From NCBI GenBank assembly GCA_002381805.1, contig DFXZ01000013.1:62001-126000 (forward strand): 64,000 nt of DNA, in the 5' to 3' direction. The notes below the pieces were generated by a model. It worked only from the letters and a program-made list of their open reading frames with translations. It did not search any database and was not told the origin of the DNA. A program made the translations under genes and the position numbers. This document shows, piece by piece, positions 16,839 through 25,973 of this stretch (position 1 is its first letter; each line of letters opens with the position of its first letter). Source of the stretch: Bdellovibrio sp. UBA4095 (GTDB taxonomy: Bacteria > Bdellovibrionota > Bdellovibrionia > Bdellovibrionales > Bdellovibrionaceae).

Positions 16839-18079
16839 TATATCTCCAACAACAATCTTTCAGGGTCTTCAACAAGTTCTTTGATTTTAACCAAGAACGA
16901 AACAGCTTCTTTTCCGTCGATAATTCGGTGGTCATAAGTCATTGCAACGTACATCATCGGACGAATTTCAACCTTGCCATTAATGGCTACAGGACGATCT
17001 TCAATTTTATGCAATCCCAAGATTGCAGATTGAGGGTAATTCAAGATAGGAGTCGACAAAAGGGAGCCGAAAACGCCACCATTGGTGACAGAGAAAGTTC
17101 CACCGCTTAAGTCATCAGGACTGATCTTGCCATCGCGACCTTTCAGAGCAAGATTGCGAATAGCTAACTCGATACCTGCGAGAGATAAGGTATCAGCATC
17201 TTTAATGACAGGAACCATCAGACCCTTGTCAGTAGAGACCGCAATTCCAATGTTGTAGTAGTTGTGGTATTCAATGTCGGTTCCCGTGATCCAAGCATTT
17301 ACTGCAGGATATTCTTTCAAAGCTTCGATAGCGGCTTTGACGAAGAAGCCGTTAAAGCCCAGGCTTAAACCGAACTTGTCTTTGAACTTGTCTTTATATT
17401 TCGCGCGAAGGTCCATCACTTTTGACATATCGATTTCGTTGAAAGTCGTCAAAAGTGCCGCCGTATTTTGCGCTTCTTTTAATCTTTCGGCGATGCGCTT
17501 TCGGATTGTTGTCATTGCTACCAGTTTTTTGTCGCCCTGGCGCGAAGGACCTGTCGCCGTTGGAACTGCTTTAGGAGTGGTCGGAGCAGGCGCAGCCGCT
17601 GGCGGAGCCGGAGGCTTTTGAGCCGCTGGCTTTGCATCGAGAACGTCGCCTTTGGTCAAGCGCCCATCTTTGCCAGTTCCTTGAATTGTCGAAGGATCAA
17701 GATTTTTTTCAGATACGATTCTTTGCACTGCCGGCGAAAGGTGAGCATTGGCGCCAGCGTTTGCAGGAGCTGCTGCTGGAGGGGGCGGAATTGATCCTTT
17801 GGTTTCAGCAGGGGCATCGGCAGTTGCCGTTGGTTTGCCCTCGGTATCAAGGATCGCTACGGTGGCGCCAATTTGAACAACCGCTCCATTTTCACTTCCA
17901 GGAAGAATCGTTAAGACGCCATCATTTTCAGCAACGACTTCAACACTTGCTTTGTCGGTTTCAAGCAGCATCAAAACTTCGTTGCGCTTCACGAATTCAC
18001 CGGATTTCTTGGTCCAGCTGCCGATGGTGGCTTCCGTGATGGATTCTCCTACTGCGGGAACTTTGATTTCTTGTTTCAT
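16838..18079 (-). CDS. sucB: Dihydrolipoamide succinyltransferase (E2 of 2-oxoglutarate dehydrogenase)
   Basis: Core of the 2-oxoglutarate dehydrogenase complex, transferring the succinyl group to CoA. One lipoyl domain carries K43 (ETDKASVEV). A Pro/Ala-rich linker follows, then an E1/E3-binding domain (LSPAVQRIVSEKNLDPS near 115-150), a second Pro/Ala linker, and the catalytic domain with DHRIIDG near the C-terminus. At 413 residues it is typical. It begins 23 nt after sucA and runs directly into lpdA. Confidence 0.96.
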   Translation of the reverse strand: MKQEIKVPAVGESITEATIGSWTKKSGEFVKRNEVLMLLETDKASVEVVAENDGVLTILPGSENGAVVQIGATVAILDTEGKPTATADAPAETKGSIPPPPAAAPANAGANAHLSPAVQRIVSEKNLDPSTIQGTGKDGRLTKGDVLDAKPAAQKPPAPPAAAPAPTTPKAVPTATGPSRQGDKKLVAMTTIRKRIAERLKEAQNTAALLTTFNEIDMSKVMDLRAKYKDKFKDKFGLSLGFNGFFVKAAIEALKEYPAVNAWITGTDIEYHNYYNIGIAVSTDKGLMVPVIKDADTLSLAGIELAIRNLALKGRDGKISPDDLSGGTFSVTNGGVFGSLLSTPILNYPQSAILGLHKIEDRPVAINGKVEIRPMMYVAMTYDHRIIDGKEAVSFLVKIKELVEDPERLLLEI

Positions 18080-18102
18080 GGAACGTCCTTTTGTTTGCTA
18101 CC

Positions 18103-20847
18103 TTAGTTGAAAATACTTTTGATGATCTCTGCTTGTTCGATTTTATGGCGATGAACGGAGCCCGTCGCAGGAGATGATCTCTCCGGTCTGCCCACATATT
18201 CAAAAGCCAGCTTCAATCCAGCTTTGGCCACAACATCAACAAACTTGAAGTAAACATTCTGGAAGGCACCCATGTTTTTAGGTTCTTCTTGGGCCCAGAT
18301 CAATGTTTTCGCCTGAGGATATGCTTTCAAAACATCAGTCACCTGCTTGGCTGGGAACGGGTAAATCTGTTCCAAGCGGACCAAAGCGACGTTGTCCTTT
18401 TTGCTCTTCTCACGCTCATCAAGAAGTTCGTAATAAAGTTTTCCGCTAACGAACACGACAGTGTCTACTTTCGATTTATCAATCGTGTCGGGAATCACTT
18501 CCTGGAATTGACCGTTCGCCAACTCTTCAATGGAAGATACCGCGCGTGGATGTCTTAAAAGAGACTTCGGCGTCATAATGACAAGAGGTTTTCTAAAGTC
18601 TCTGCGGACTTGACGGCGAAGCGCATGGAAAATTTGCGCTGGTGTTGTCAGATTCGCAACTTGCATATTGTTCTGTGCGCAAAGCTGCAGAAATCTTTCA
18701 AGGCGAGCAGAGGAGTGCTCAGGTCCCTGGCCTTCATAGCCATGCGGAAGAAGAAGGACCAAGCCGCTCATTTGTTGCCATTTTGATTCTGCCGCCGACA
18801 AGTATTGATCGATTACAATCTGGGCGCCGTTGACGAAGTCGCCGAACTGAGCCTCCCACATCACAAGAGATGTTGGGTCTTGTACAGTGTAGCCATATTC
18901 GTAACCCATAACTCCATATTCAGAAAGTATGGACTCGGCGACCAAGAGCTCGGCCTTGGGATTTAAGTCAGCCAAAGGGAAATAAGCTTTGTTCGTATTG
19001 AAATCATAAAAACCGGCATGACGATGTGTGAAGGTTCCGCGGACGCAGTCTTCACCAGTCAGGCGGACTGAGGTGCCTTCGTGCAATAGTGACCCATAGG
19101 CCAACATTTCGCCCATACCCCAGTCGATCATTTCTTTTCCTGCGCCCATGTTTTTGCGCATTTCAAGCAACTTGATCAGCTTTGGGTGAGGAGTAAAGTC
19201 TGAAGGGAAGCTTCCGATTTTTTCTCCGATCTTCTTGAGAGTCGCCAGATCGAATTGTGTGTTTGCGGTTTTTTCGAAGTCCTCATCGGTGGCCTTTCGT
19301 AGACCCTTCCAAGCACCCTCAAACTTAAAGTTCTTAAGCTTTGGCAGTTTTTGCTTGGCATCTTCATAGATTTTCTGCAAACGGTCCATCGCCTTGTTGT
19401 AAAGATCGTCAATGGAGTTTTGATCCATGCTTCCTTCGGCAGTCAGCTGCTTCGCATAGATTTCTCGCACGGTGGGATGGGATTTGATGATCTCGTACAT
19501 TTTAGGTTGAGTAAAAGCAGGTTCATCGCCCTCGTTGTGTCCATATTTACGATAGCAGAGGAGATTGATGACGACATCTTTGCCAAAAGTTTGACGATAG
19601 CGAAGAGCGATATCCATTGCGCGAACCGCGCTCTCGACAGAATCACCATTAACATGCAGGACAGGTGAAAAAGTCATTTTTGCCGCATCGGAGGCATAAC
19701 GAGTGGAGCGTGTGTCTGTTCCATTCGTTGTGAATCCAACCTGGTTGTCGATGATCAGATGGATCGTGCCACCAACCGAGTGAGAGCGCACCGACTGCAT
19801 CTGAAGAACTTCTTGAACAATGCCCTGACCTGCGAAGGCCGCATCACCATGAATAAGAACCGGGACAATTTTCTTTTTTGCTTGTCCGCCCGCTAGTTTT
19901 TGAGCCGCTCGAGCCATTCCCGAAGCAATCGCGTTGACTGTTTCAAGGTGTGAAGGGTTGTAAGCCAAGGTGACTTTGCAAGTTCCATGGGCCATTTTCT
20001 TTTCCGCGATATAACCAAGGTGATATTTTACGTCGCCATCGAAATCTGGGACAGGAGCCTCGAGTTCGAGGGCGCCATTGAAGTCGCCAAACACATATTC
20101 TTCGCCCTTGCCAAAGAAATTGACCAGCATATTCACGCGACCGCGATGGGCCATGCCGACAAAGACTTCTTCAACTTCATTGGCGGCTCCTTTTTGCACT
20201 AGAGCTTCCATCATTGGAAGAAGCGCATCGGCTCCCTCGACAGAAAAACGCTTAGTCCCGACATAGCGGGAGTGAATGAATTTCTCGAGCGATTCTGCCT
20301 TTGTCAGAGCCGAAAGTGCATTTTTCTTATCTTCGAGAGAGAGTTTTTGCGGAGCTGATTCGAATTGCTGAATAAGCCAAGCTTGTTCTTTGGCAGAGGC
20401 ATCTGAAGCCTGCAAGGCCAAGCGACCGCAGTAAATATTTCGCAGGTGAGAGACGATTTCCGAAAGTGTCGCATTCGTTTTGCCGACGAGAGATCCGACT
20501 TGGAATCTGCTGTTAAGATCTTTGTCGCTTAAACCAAAGCGCTTAAGATCGAGTGCTTCGATGGTGGTTTTCGGATAGAGTGGGTTGAGGTCGGCATCGA
20601 GATGTCCTTCGTTTCGATAAGCCTGAATAAGCTGGTAAACGCTGAGTTCTTTGTCAGACATGCCAAACTTGCCTTCTTGTGCAAATTCAACACCTTCAAA
20701 AAAACTTTTCCATTCGGGCGCTAAGGAATCTGGTTGAGACTTGAAAGTCTGATAGAGCTCTTCGATGTACTCTAGGTTCGCATGGTTGATACCATTGTAG
20801 TTCACGATGTTCCTCACCTTTTCTGTGCCACTGTTGGGCTGCGCCAT
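18103..20847 (-). CDS. sucA: 2-oxoglutarate dehydrogenase E1
   Basis: Thiamine-diphosphate decarboxylase of the TCA cycle that converts 2-oxoglutarate and succinylates the E2 lipoyl group. The 914-residue protein has the N-terminal YIEELYQTFK helix region, the TPP-binding GDAAFAGQGIVQE, the YRKYGHNEGDEPAFTQP segment, and the C-terminal LIWAQEEPKNMGAF region. First gene of the sucA-sucB-lpdA operon, divergent from gpmA across a 119-nt gap that must hold both promoters. Its presence indicates a complete oxidative TCA branch. Confidence 0.96.
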   Translation of the reverse strand: MAQPNSGTEKVRNIVNYNGINHANLEYIEELYQTFKSQPDSLAPEWKSFFEGVEFAQEGKFGMSDKELSVYQLIQAYRNEGHLDADLNPLYPKTTIEALDLKRFGLSDKDLNSRFQVGSLVGKTNATLSEIVSHLRNIYCGRLALQASDASAKEQAWLIQQFESAPQKLSLEDKKNALSALTKAESLEKFIHSRYVGTKRFSVEGADALLPMMEALVQKGAANEVEEVFVGMAHRGRVNMLVNFFGKGEEYVFGDFNGALELEAPVPDFDGDVKYHLGYIAEKKMAHGTCKVTLAYNPSHLETVNAIASGMARAAQKLAGGQAKKKIVPVLIHGDAAFAGQGIVQEVLQMQSVRSHSVGGTIHLIIDNQVGFTTNGTDTRSTRYASDAAKMTFSPVLHVNGDSVESAVRAMDIALRYRQTFGKDVVINLLCYRKYGHNEGDEPAFTQPKMYEIIKSHPTVREIYAKQLTAEGSMDQNSIDDLYNKAMDRLQKIYEDAKQKLPKLKNFKFEGAWKGLRKATDEDFEKTANTQFDLATLKKIGEKIGSFPSDFTPHPKLIKLLEMRKNMGAGKEMIDWGMGEMLAYGSLLHEGTSVRLTGEDCVRGTFTHRHAGFYDFNTNKAYFPLADLNPKAELLVAESILSEYGVMGYEYGYTVQDPTSLVMWEAQFGDFVNGAQIVIDQYLSAAESKWQQMSGLVLLLPHGYEGQGPEHSSARLERFLQLCAQNNMQVANLTTPAQIFHALRRQVRRDFRKPLVIMTPKSLLRHPRAVSSIEELANGQFQEVIPDTIDKSKVDTVVFVSGKLYYELLDEREKSKKDNVALVRLEQIYPFPAKQVTDVLKAYPQAKTLIWAQEEPKNMGAFQNVYFKFVDVVAKAGLKLAFEYVGRPERSSPATGSVHRHKIEQAEIIKSIFN

Positions 20848-20966
20848 TGTTCATAAAATTTCGTGCTTTGACACTCATTAATGCGAGGCAAAAATCGAAG
20901 CTTTTCATGTTAAAGTGGGCATGCCCATGATAGCTCTTTTTCTAATGGAAATGAAGGAGTTTAAAG

Positions 20967-21713
20967 GTGCATAAGTTGGTGCTTATTCGACACGGCGAAA
21001 GTTTGTGGAACCAAGAAAACAGATTCACGGGTTGGCAGGACGTTGATCTTTCAGAAAAAGGTCGGGCCGAAGCTCAAAAGGGCGGGAAAGCTCTTCGAGA
21101 AAAAGGCTTCACATTTGATGTGGCATATACCAGTGTTCTTAAGCGCGCCATCAACACACTGAACATTGTCCTGGGTGAGCTTGATCAGGTGTGGCTTCCA
21201 GTCCACAAGGACTGGCGCCTGAACGAAAGACACTACGGTTCATTGCAAGGTTTGAATAAGTCCGAAACGGCGGCCAAGCATGGTGAAGACCAGGTTAAAA
21301 TCTGGCGCCGCAGCTATGACACCCCTCCACCTGCCATGGAAGTGGATGATCCTCGTCATCCAAGTCACGATCCGCGTTATAAAGGGATCGATCCTCGTAA
21401 CCTTCCAAGCAATGAGTCACTCAAAGACACCGTCGCGCGATTCCTTCCGTTGTGGAATGACACCATCGCTCCAAAAATTCGCTCGGGAGAGAATGTGCTC
21501 ATAGTGGCTCACGGCAATAGTCTTCGAGCGTTGATGCAACATCTCGAGGGGATGAGCCCGGATCAGATCATGGGTGTCAATTTACCAACGGGCATTCCGA
21601 TGATGTATGAGCTTGATGAGAGCTTGAAGGTGAAAAACCGAGAATTTATCGGCGACCCGGAAGAGGTTAAGGCAGCTATTGAAGCTGTCGCCAGCCAGGG
21701 AAAAGCTAAGTAG
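20967..21713 (+). CDS. gpmA: 2,3-bisphosphoglycerate-dependent phosphoglycerate mutase
   Basis: It interconverts 3- and 2-phosphoglycerate in glycolysis and gluconeogenesis. The N-terminal LVLIRHGESLWNQENRFTGW carries the phosphorylated His9, with the second catalytic His in VAHGNSLRAL and the DWRLNERHYGSLQG substrate segment. At 248 residues it is the dPGM type. The GTG start follows AAGGAG by 7 nt. It is followed after 111 nt by the pilin operon on the same strand. Confidence 0.96.
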   Translation: MHKLVLIRHGESLWNQENRFTGWQDVDLSEKGRAEAQKGGKALREKGFTFDVAYTSVLKRAINTLNIVLGELDQVWLPVHKDWRLNERHYGSLQGLNKSETAAKHGEDQVKIWRRSYDTPPPAMEVDDPRHPSHDPRYKGIDPRNLPSNESLKDTVARFLPLWNDTIAPKIRSGENVLIVAHGNSLRALMQHLEGMSPDQIMGVNLPTGIPMMYELDESLKVKNREFIGDPEEVKAAIEAVASQGKAK

Positions 21714-21824
21714 TTTTCATCTTATTTCCTGTTAATGCTGACACCGTTGATTGGAAGCGAAAAGGTAACTGAGAGGTAAAGTTTAGACAGTTTCCCGACG
21801 ATAGGTTAGTTGGGGGAACTAGTA

Positions 21825-24536
21825 GTGAAATTACTTCGTTCGACTTCTGTCTCAAATCGAGACGGGAGTGCATTCTTGCAAGCTTTGGTTGCCATAGTTG
21901 TGGTTGGGGTCCTGTTTTACAACTTGGCTCCGCAACTCATTAAGCATAGACAGCAAGTCACGAAAACAGCCTCCATTATCACGGCTAGACTAGCACTTCA
22001 CTCCATGGTTGATTTCACTCTCTTTGGCATTCGGCAGAGATGGTGCTTTTCAGACGCTTGGATGCCCGAAAAATGTGCAGAAAATTTGATCTCTCACCCG
22101 CGAGCGGTGGAGAGACTTCTTATGAAGTCTGAAGCGGTTGACTACCTAAGAAGTATTGGTATCGCTCAGGCAAACAACGTTCCGCTTAAGAAAATCAGCG
22201 CAAAAATGGATCTTTCATCCTTTTCATCTCTGCATCCTGTTTACAAAATGGTTTCAGAGCTAAAGGGCTATAAGGTAGAGTCATTTGCAGTTACCATTGA
22301 ACGAGACATGCGTGGCATCGTTCCTGAATATGGCCGCGAAGTTTACTTAAAAGTGACCGTCAGTCTTTTGGATAAAGAAGGGAAGGTCATCGAGGTGGGC
22401 TCCAGTCCGCTATCAACGACGTCTTATGTGGGAGTTTATCCTCGTGAAGTTGGTAGTTTTGCTCTGATGATCGCAGGAGATCTGCGCCTTGACCGTTCTG
22501 GTGCCACCGGTTTGCAGGTTGGTGATGCTTCCTTCAAAATGTTTGGTTCAAGGCTCGAGAGATCGCGCTACCAGGGATTGATTTTCGAAAGCCCAGTCTT
22601 CGTTAACGGAAGTATTCATTTGCCAAACGGGTCGTCAGATTCCGACGATTCTGTTTATTCTCCTGTCACCTTTAAAGAAGCAGTTATATTAGGTGATGGT
22701 TCTGTTAAGAGGAACGGTGCTGAGTTTCGACCTCAATCTGCCGGCGGCCAGACCGACCAATTCTGGTCCCAGGTTCGTCAATTTGGTGGATTTCAAAAGG
22801 GTGTGGATATCGACGGATACAGAGATCTGGGTTTGGATTATCTTTCTGGAAAAATGTCTGGTGGTATTCACCAGGATCCTGGCTTATTGCAGGCCTGTAT
22901 TGAAAACAATCTGAATAAAACAGACTTAAGAAGAACCAAGGGAAGTCAGCTTCATGGAGTGATCACTGCGACCGGACCTGGAAAATTCAATTATCGATTG
23001 GGATTAACGCATAACAACCGTTTTAGTTCGCAACGCGGGCAAGTGCAATCGCCTCGCTCCGTTGGTCAGTGGTGGAAGAATTTGCTTTCGAATTGGAATG
23101 TGAGCTCCAACACTCAACCGATCAGCAAGTACACGCTTAAAATTGGAGAAATGGAAGTTCAGGGGGATCTGCCTTTAGAAGGTACGGTCACTTTAGAACC
23201 TAAGATTGATCTGCGCCCCTATGAGAAGGTCGTTGAACGTCAGGTTTCTGCGGCGGAAGCCGAAGTGCAGAGAGTGGAGCAGGATCTAAAGCGGATCGAA
23301 AGAAATATCAACGAGGCCGCTGGTGAGATTGAGTCAACAAAGGGAAAAATAGCAACCGAGACTGATGCGGCTAAAGTCGCAGCGTTGAATCAGCAGATCT
23401 CTGAATTACGTTCGAAGATTCAGTCACTCGAGATGGACAAAAACAAAGAGCAGGCAAAGCTGCAAGTGGCACAAGATAACGTCAAAGCTTCTCGTGAAAA
23501 ATTGGCAGAAGTGCGCCACCTGATGACTCTGCAACCCAAAGTACAATTGACTGTGACCTCTCCAAAGAACTCTCAAGGGCACTCCAATCCCACTTTCAAA
23601 GATTTTCAAATAAATTTCATCAATGGTCAGGCCCTCTTGAACGGGATGACGGGAGATCCCCTTTCGGCTCAGTTAAACCTGGAGCCTTACGACGTCTCTT
23701 ACGATCGAGGTCATTCATTGCGACCTTACTGGGAAATCGAATCGAAAAGTCAGCTTGTTTTCCAGAGAAATGGTGCGGCGTTTGTTCCGAGCCAAACCTT
23801 GATGGACGGCTTCGGTCGCAATCGAGGTCAGTTGCCAAATGTGGACCCTTATCTTGATATGGATAAGCGTTGTGAAAACCTAGCCACCGACACACCAAAC
23901 GCATTTGCTGGGGCAACCTGGAACACATCTTTTGCACCTTACAGTCGTCATTCCTGGTCTTTTACCAATCGTTATGATGAAAGAACGAACTATGTTTTTG
24001 ATGCGAACAATGCATTTAAAGCTCCCAATGGTTCGGGCACGGCGACATTTTTAGTTAAGTCACTGGTGAAGGATTGTGTCATTAAGGAATCCGCTAATTT
24101 TGTGACGGGGTTTTTCACCTGTCAAAGGCTCATCATAGAGTCACGGTCACAACCACTGCGCATTGTGGGGTCCTTTATTGTGTCCAATGGTGTGTACATT
24201 TCTTCGGATGCTTATACAGCTGGAATTCGCTGGAGCACCATTTACCACCCTATGGCGACTTTCGAACTTCGTCAGGCAGGAATCTTAAAATCGAGTTCTG
24301 GTCAGAGTTGTGACACTATTGCTAGGTTTCCGGTGTGGCATCCTTATCCTTCGATCAAGAAAGTTTCGGATCTTTATAAATGTAATGCGCTTTCTTTAAG
24401 AGCTAAAGCAGACCCTTTCCGATGGACTTCGGTGGATCCTGATTGTGGTCTAGTACCTTCTGCAAACGGCACGCTATGTAAAAATCGTTTGGTGCGCTAT
24501 TACGTTCTCGAAGTTGCGCGGGAGTCAGGTATATGA
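21825..24536 (+). CDS. Giant minor-pilin-like protein with Gln at +5 (GspK/PilX-like tip candidate)
   Basis: The N-terminus reads as a type IV prepilin signal: short leader ending RDG14, then SAFLQALVAIVVVGVLFYN as the hydrophobic helix. It aligns with the usual FSLIEVLVAI pattern, but residue +5 is Gln19 instead of Glu. The mature part is about 890 residues, far larger than ordinary pilins. It has a roughly 100-residue coiled coil (about 465-565) and a Cys-containing C-terminal region. The GTG at 21825, preceded by GGGGGAA, is chosen over an in-frame TTG 15 nt upstream. Type II secretion GspK proteins also lack Glu5 and sit at the pseudopilus tip; tip location here is inference. Overlaps the next pilin gene by 4 nt. 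Confidence 0.7.
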   Translation: MKLLRSTSVSNRDGSAFLQALVAIVVVGVLFYNLAPQLIKHRQQVTKTASIITARLALHSMVDFTLFGIRQRWCFSDAWMPEKCAENLISHPRAVERLLMKSEAVDYLRSIGIAQANNVPLKKISAKMDLSSFSSLHPVYKMVSELKGYKVESFAVTIERDMRGIVPEYGREVYLKVTVSLLDKEGKVIEVGSSPLSTTSYVGVYPREVGSFALMIAGDLRLDRSGATGLQVGDASFKMFGSRLERSRYQGLIFESPVFVNGSIHLPNGSSDSDDSVYSPVTFKEAVILGDGSVKRNGAEFRPQSAGGQTDQFWSQVRQFGGFQKGVDIDGYRDLGLDYLSGKMSGGIHQDPGLLQACIENNLNKTDLRRTKGSQLHGVITATGPGKFNYRLGLTHNNRFSSQRGQVQSPRSVGQWWKNLLSNWNVSSNTQPISKYTLKIGEMEVQGDLPLEGTVTLEPKIDLRPYEKVVERQVSAAEAEVQRVEQDLKRIERNINEAAGEIESTKGKIATETDAAKVAALNQQISELRSKIQSLEMDKNKEQAKLQVAQDNVKASREKLAEVRHLMTLQPKVQLTVTSPKNSQGHSNPTFKDFQINFINGQALLNGMTGDPLSAQLNLEPYDVSYDRGHSLRPYWEIESKSQLVFQRNGAAFVPSQTLMDGFGRNRGQLPNVDPYLDMDKRCENLATDTPNAFAGATWNTSFAPYSRHSWSFTNRYDERTNYVFDANNAFKAPNGSGTATFLVKSLVKDCVIKESANFVTGFFTCQRLIIESRSQPLRIVGSFIVSNGVYISSDAYTAGIRWSTIYHPMATFELRQAGILKSSSGQSCDTIARFPVWHPYPSIKKVSDLYKCNALSLRAKADPFRWTSVDPDCGLVPSANGTLCKNRLVRYYVLEVARESGI

Positions 24537-25015
24537 TGCGGACTCTACGAAATCAAAAGGGTTTGTCGATACTGGAAGTGCTGATCGGTTTTGCTATGAT
24601 CGCACTTGTGGGATCTTTCTTTGTTTCCGGGATGGTCGGTCTGCGCAAGGTCGCCAAGGACAGCGGTACCAAAAACTCCATCTATAAACAGATTAACGAT
24701 GTGATCGAGAGTATCCGTCCTAACGTTAAAATGTATCAGGTGAACTATCTCAGTAGTGATCAGGAAAGAGAGCAAGCTTTGGCAGTGGAAAAGTTGCCAA
24801 TGGCTTGGGGGAATGGAGTGATCGCTGACAAAAAGGATTGTTCGGCCTGCCCAGGACGCTATGGCTTTGTCATTCAGGCTTATCCCAATATGAAAGGTCT
24901 TTATCTGGTGACCTTAAGGATGACCCATAAGGATTGGGTGACAGAGGAAGAAAACGGTTCGGGGAAGTCCGTCGCTAACTTCGTCGACTATCAATTTGTG
25001 GTGAATGCGCAATGA
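24533..25015 (+). CDS. Minor pilin, PilV/GspI-like
   Basis: The 160-residue protein has a textbook prepilin N-terminus: leader ending KG10, cleavage, then LSILEVLIGFAMIALVG with Glu15 at +5. The globular part contains a CSAC motif (Cys pair near residue 102) and ends in a beta strand (VDYQFVVNAQ). ATGATG at the start overlaps the stop codon of the giant pilin gene, and its own stop overlaps the next gene, so the three are translationally linked. It should be processed by prepilin peptidase and inserted into a pilus or pseudopilus. Confidence 0.82.
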   Translation: MMRTLRNQKGLSILEVLIGFAMIALVGSFFVSGMVGLRKVAKDSGTKNSIYKQINDVIESIRPNVKMYQVNYLSSDQEREQALAVEKLPMAWGNGVIADKKDCSACPGRYGFVIQAYPNMKGLYLVTLRMTHKDWVTEEENGSGKSVANFVDYQFVVNAQ

Positions 25016-25965
25016 AGAATCAGTCGGGCTTTTCATTAGCAGAAATGGTTGTTGCGATTGCTCTGATGGGCATCTTAGGGATGGTCATCAGCTCGTTTCT
25101 GGTTTTTGCGGAAAAATCTAAGAACGAAATTACCAATGAGATCGAAGACAAAGTCGACAATATTTTGGCAGAGCGAATGATTTTGCGCGACCTGAAGTCT
25201 TCAGAGCCTTCATTTAATAATGTGATCATTCGCGATGATAACGGGCGGCGTTTTTTTGACTATGTTACGGATCGAGCAGAGCAGGGAGTGGATCTATCTT
25301 CACGAACTCTCACGCTTCAAGCGGGTGTCCGAAATGAATTTACTTTTTTAACAACAAATACCCGCTTGGGTGGAACTATAATGTACACTCCGTCAATGGC
25401 CTATAACGTTGGGAACCCTCCCATGGATCCGTATCAAGAGGCTGAGTTGACTTTTCACTCTTTGAATAAGGGCGGGGAGATATCCAAAGTAAATCCAAAA
25501 TATTGGCAGCCAGGTGTCTTGCTTATGTTGGATTCCCCGGCGTTAGTGCGAGAGATGACTCCGACCGGTTTGAATTACAATCGCCCGGCACGCTCGCCGA
25601 TCTTTGTGGGAGCTGTAACAGGGGCTGGAGAAACTCGACTTCGAGCTTTGAATTTGCCCAACTTTTTAGACATGACCCATCCGCTTTATCCTTCTGAAAC
25701 GGTCACGAACGAAGACAAATTTCTTCGTGACGTTCCACCGATGGGGGGCGCTGCTCCTTTAGTTCGCCTAAAGGCAGTGACCATTGTAAAGTACTATCTC
25801 GAGAAAGACGTGACGAACAAATACAATCTTAAGCGTGCAGTCCACGATGGTTCGCAGTTCGCAATGGGGCAGCTTTTTGCTCAAGATATTCAAAAAGTAG
25901 TTTTCACACGAAAAGATCCTTACGATGCCGTGATTTATTTCAACATTGTTCGTAAGAAGGACTAG
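25012..25965 (+). CDS. Minor pilin, PilW/GspJ-like
   Basis: A prepilin N-terminus (QSG6 then FSLAEMVVAIALMGILG, Glu11 at +5) leads a 317-residue protein. The length and position after a PilV-like gene match PilW/GspJ-type minor pilins. The globular domain has no motif I can name. It starts within the stop of the preceding pilin gene (ATGA) and is followed 8 nt later by the EF-hand gene. It is one of three pilin-like subunits in this operon. Confidence 0.8.
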   Translation: MKNQSGFSLAEMVVAIALMGILGMVISSFLVFAEKSKNEITNEIEDKVDNILAERMILRDLKSSEPSFNNVIIRDDNGRRFFDYVTDRAEQGVDLSSRTLTLQAGVRNEFTFLTTNTRLGGTIMYTPSMAYNVGNPPMDPYQEAELTFHSLNKGGEISKVNPKYWQPGVLLMLDSPALVREMTPTGLNYNRPARSPIFVGAVTGAGETRLRALNLPNFLDMTHPLYPSETVTNEDKFLRDVPPMGGAAPLVRLKAVTIVKYYLEKDVTNKYNLKRAVHDGSQFAMGQLFAQDIQKVVFTRKDPYDAVIYFNIVRKKD

Positions 25966-25973
25966 GAGGACTT

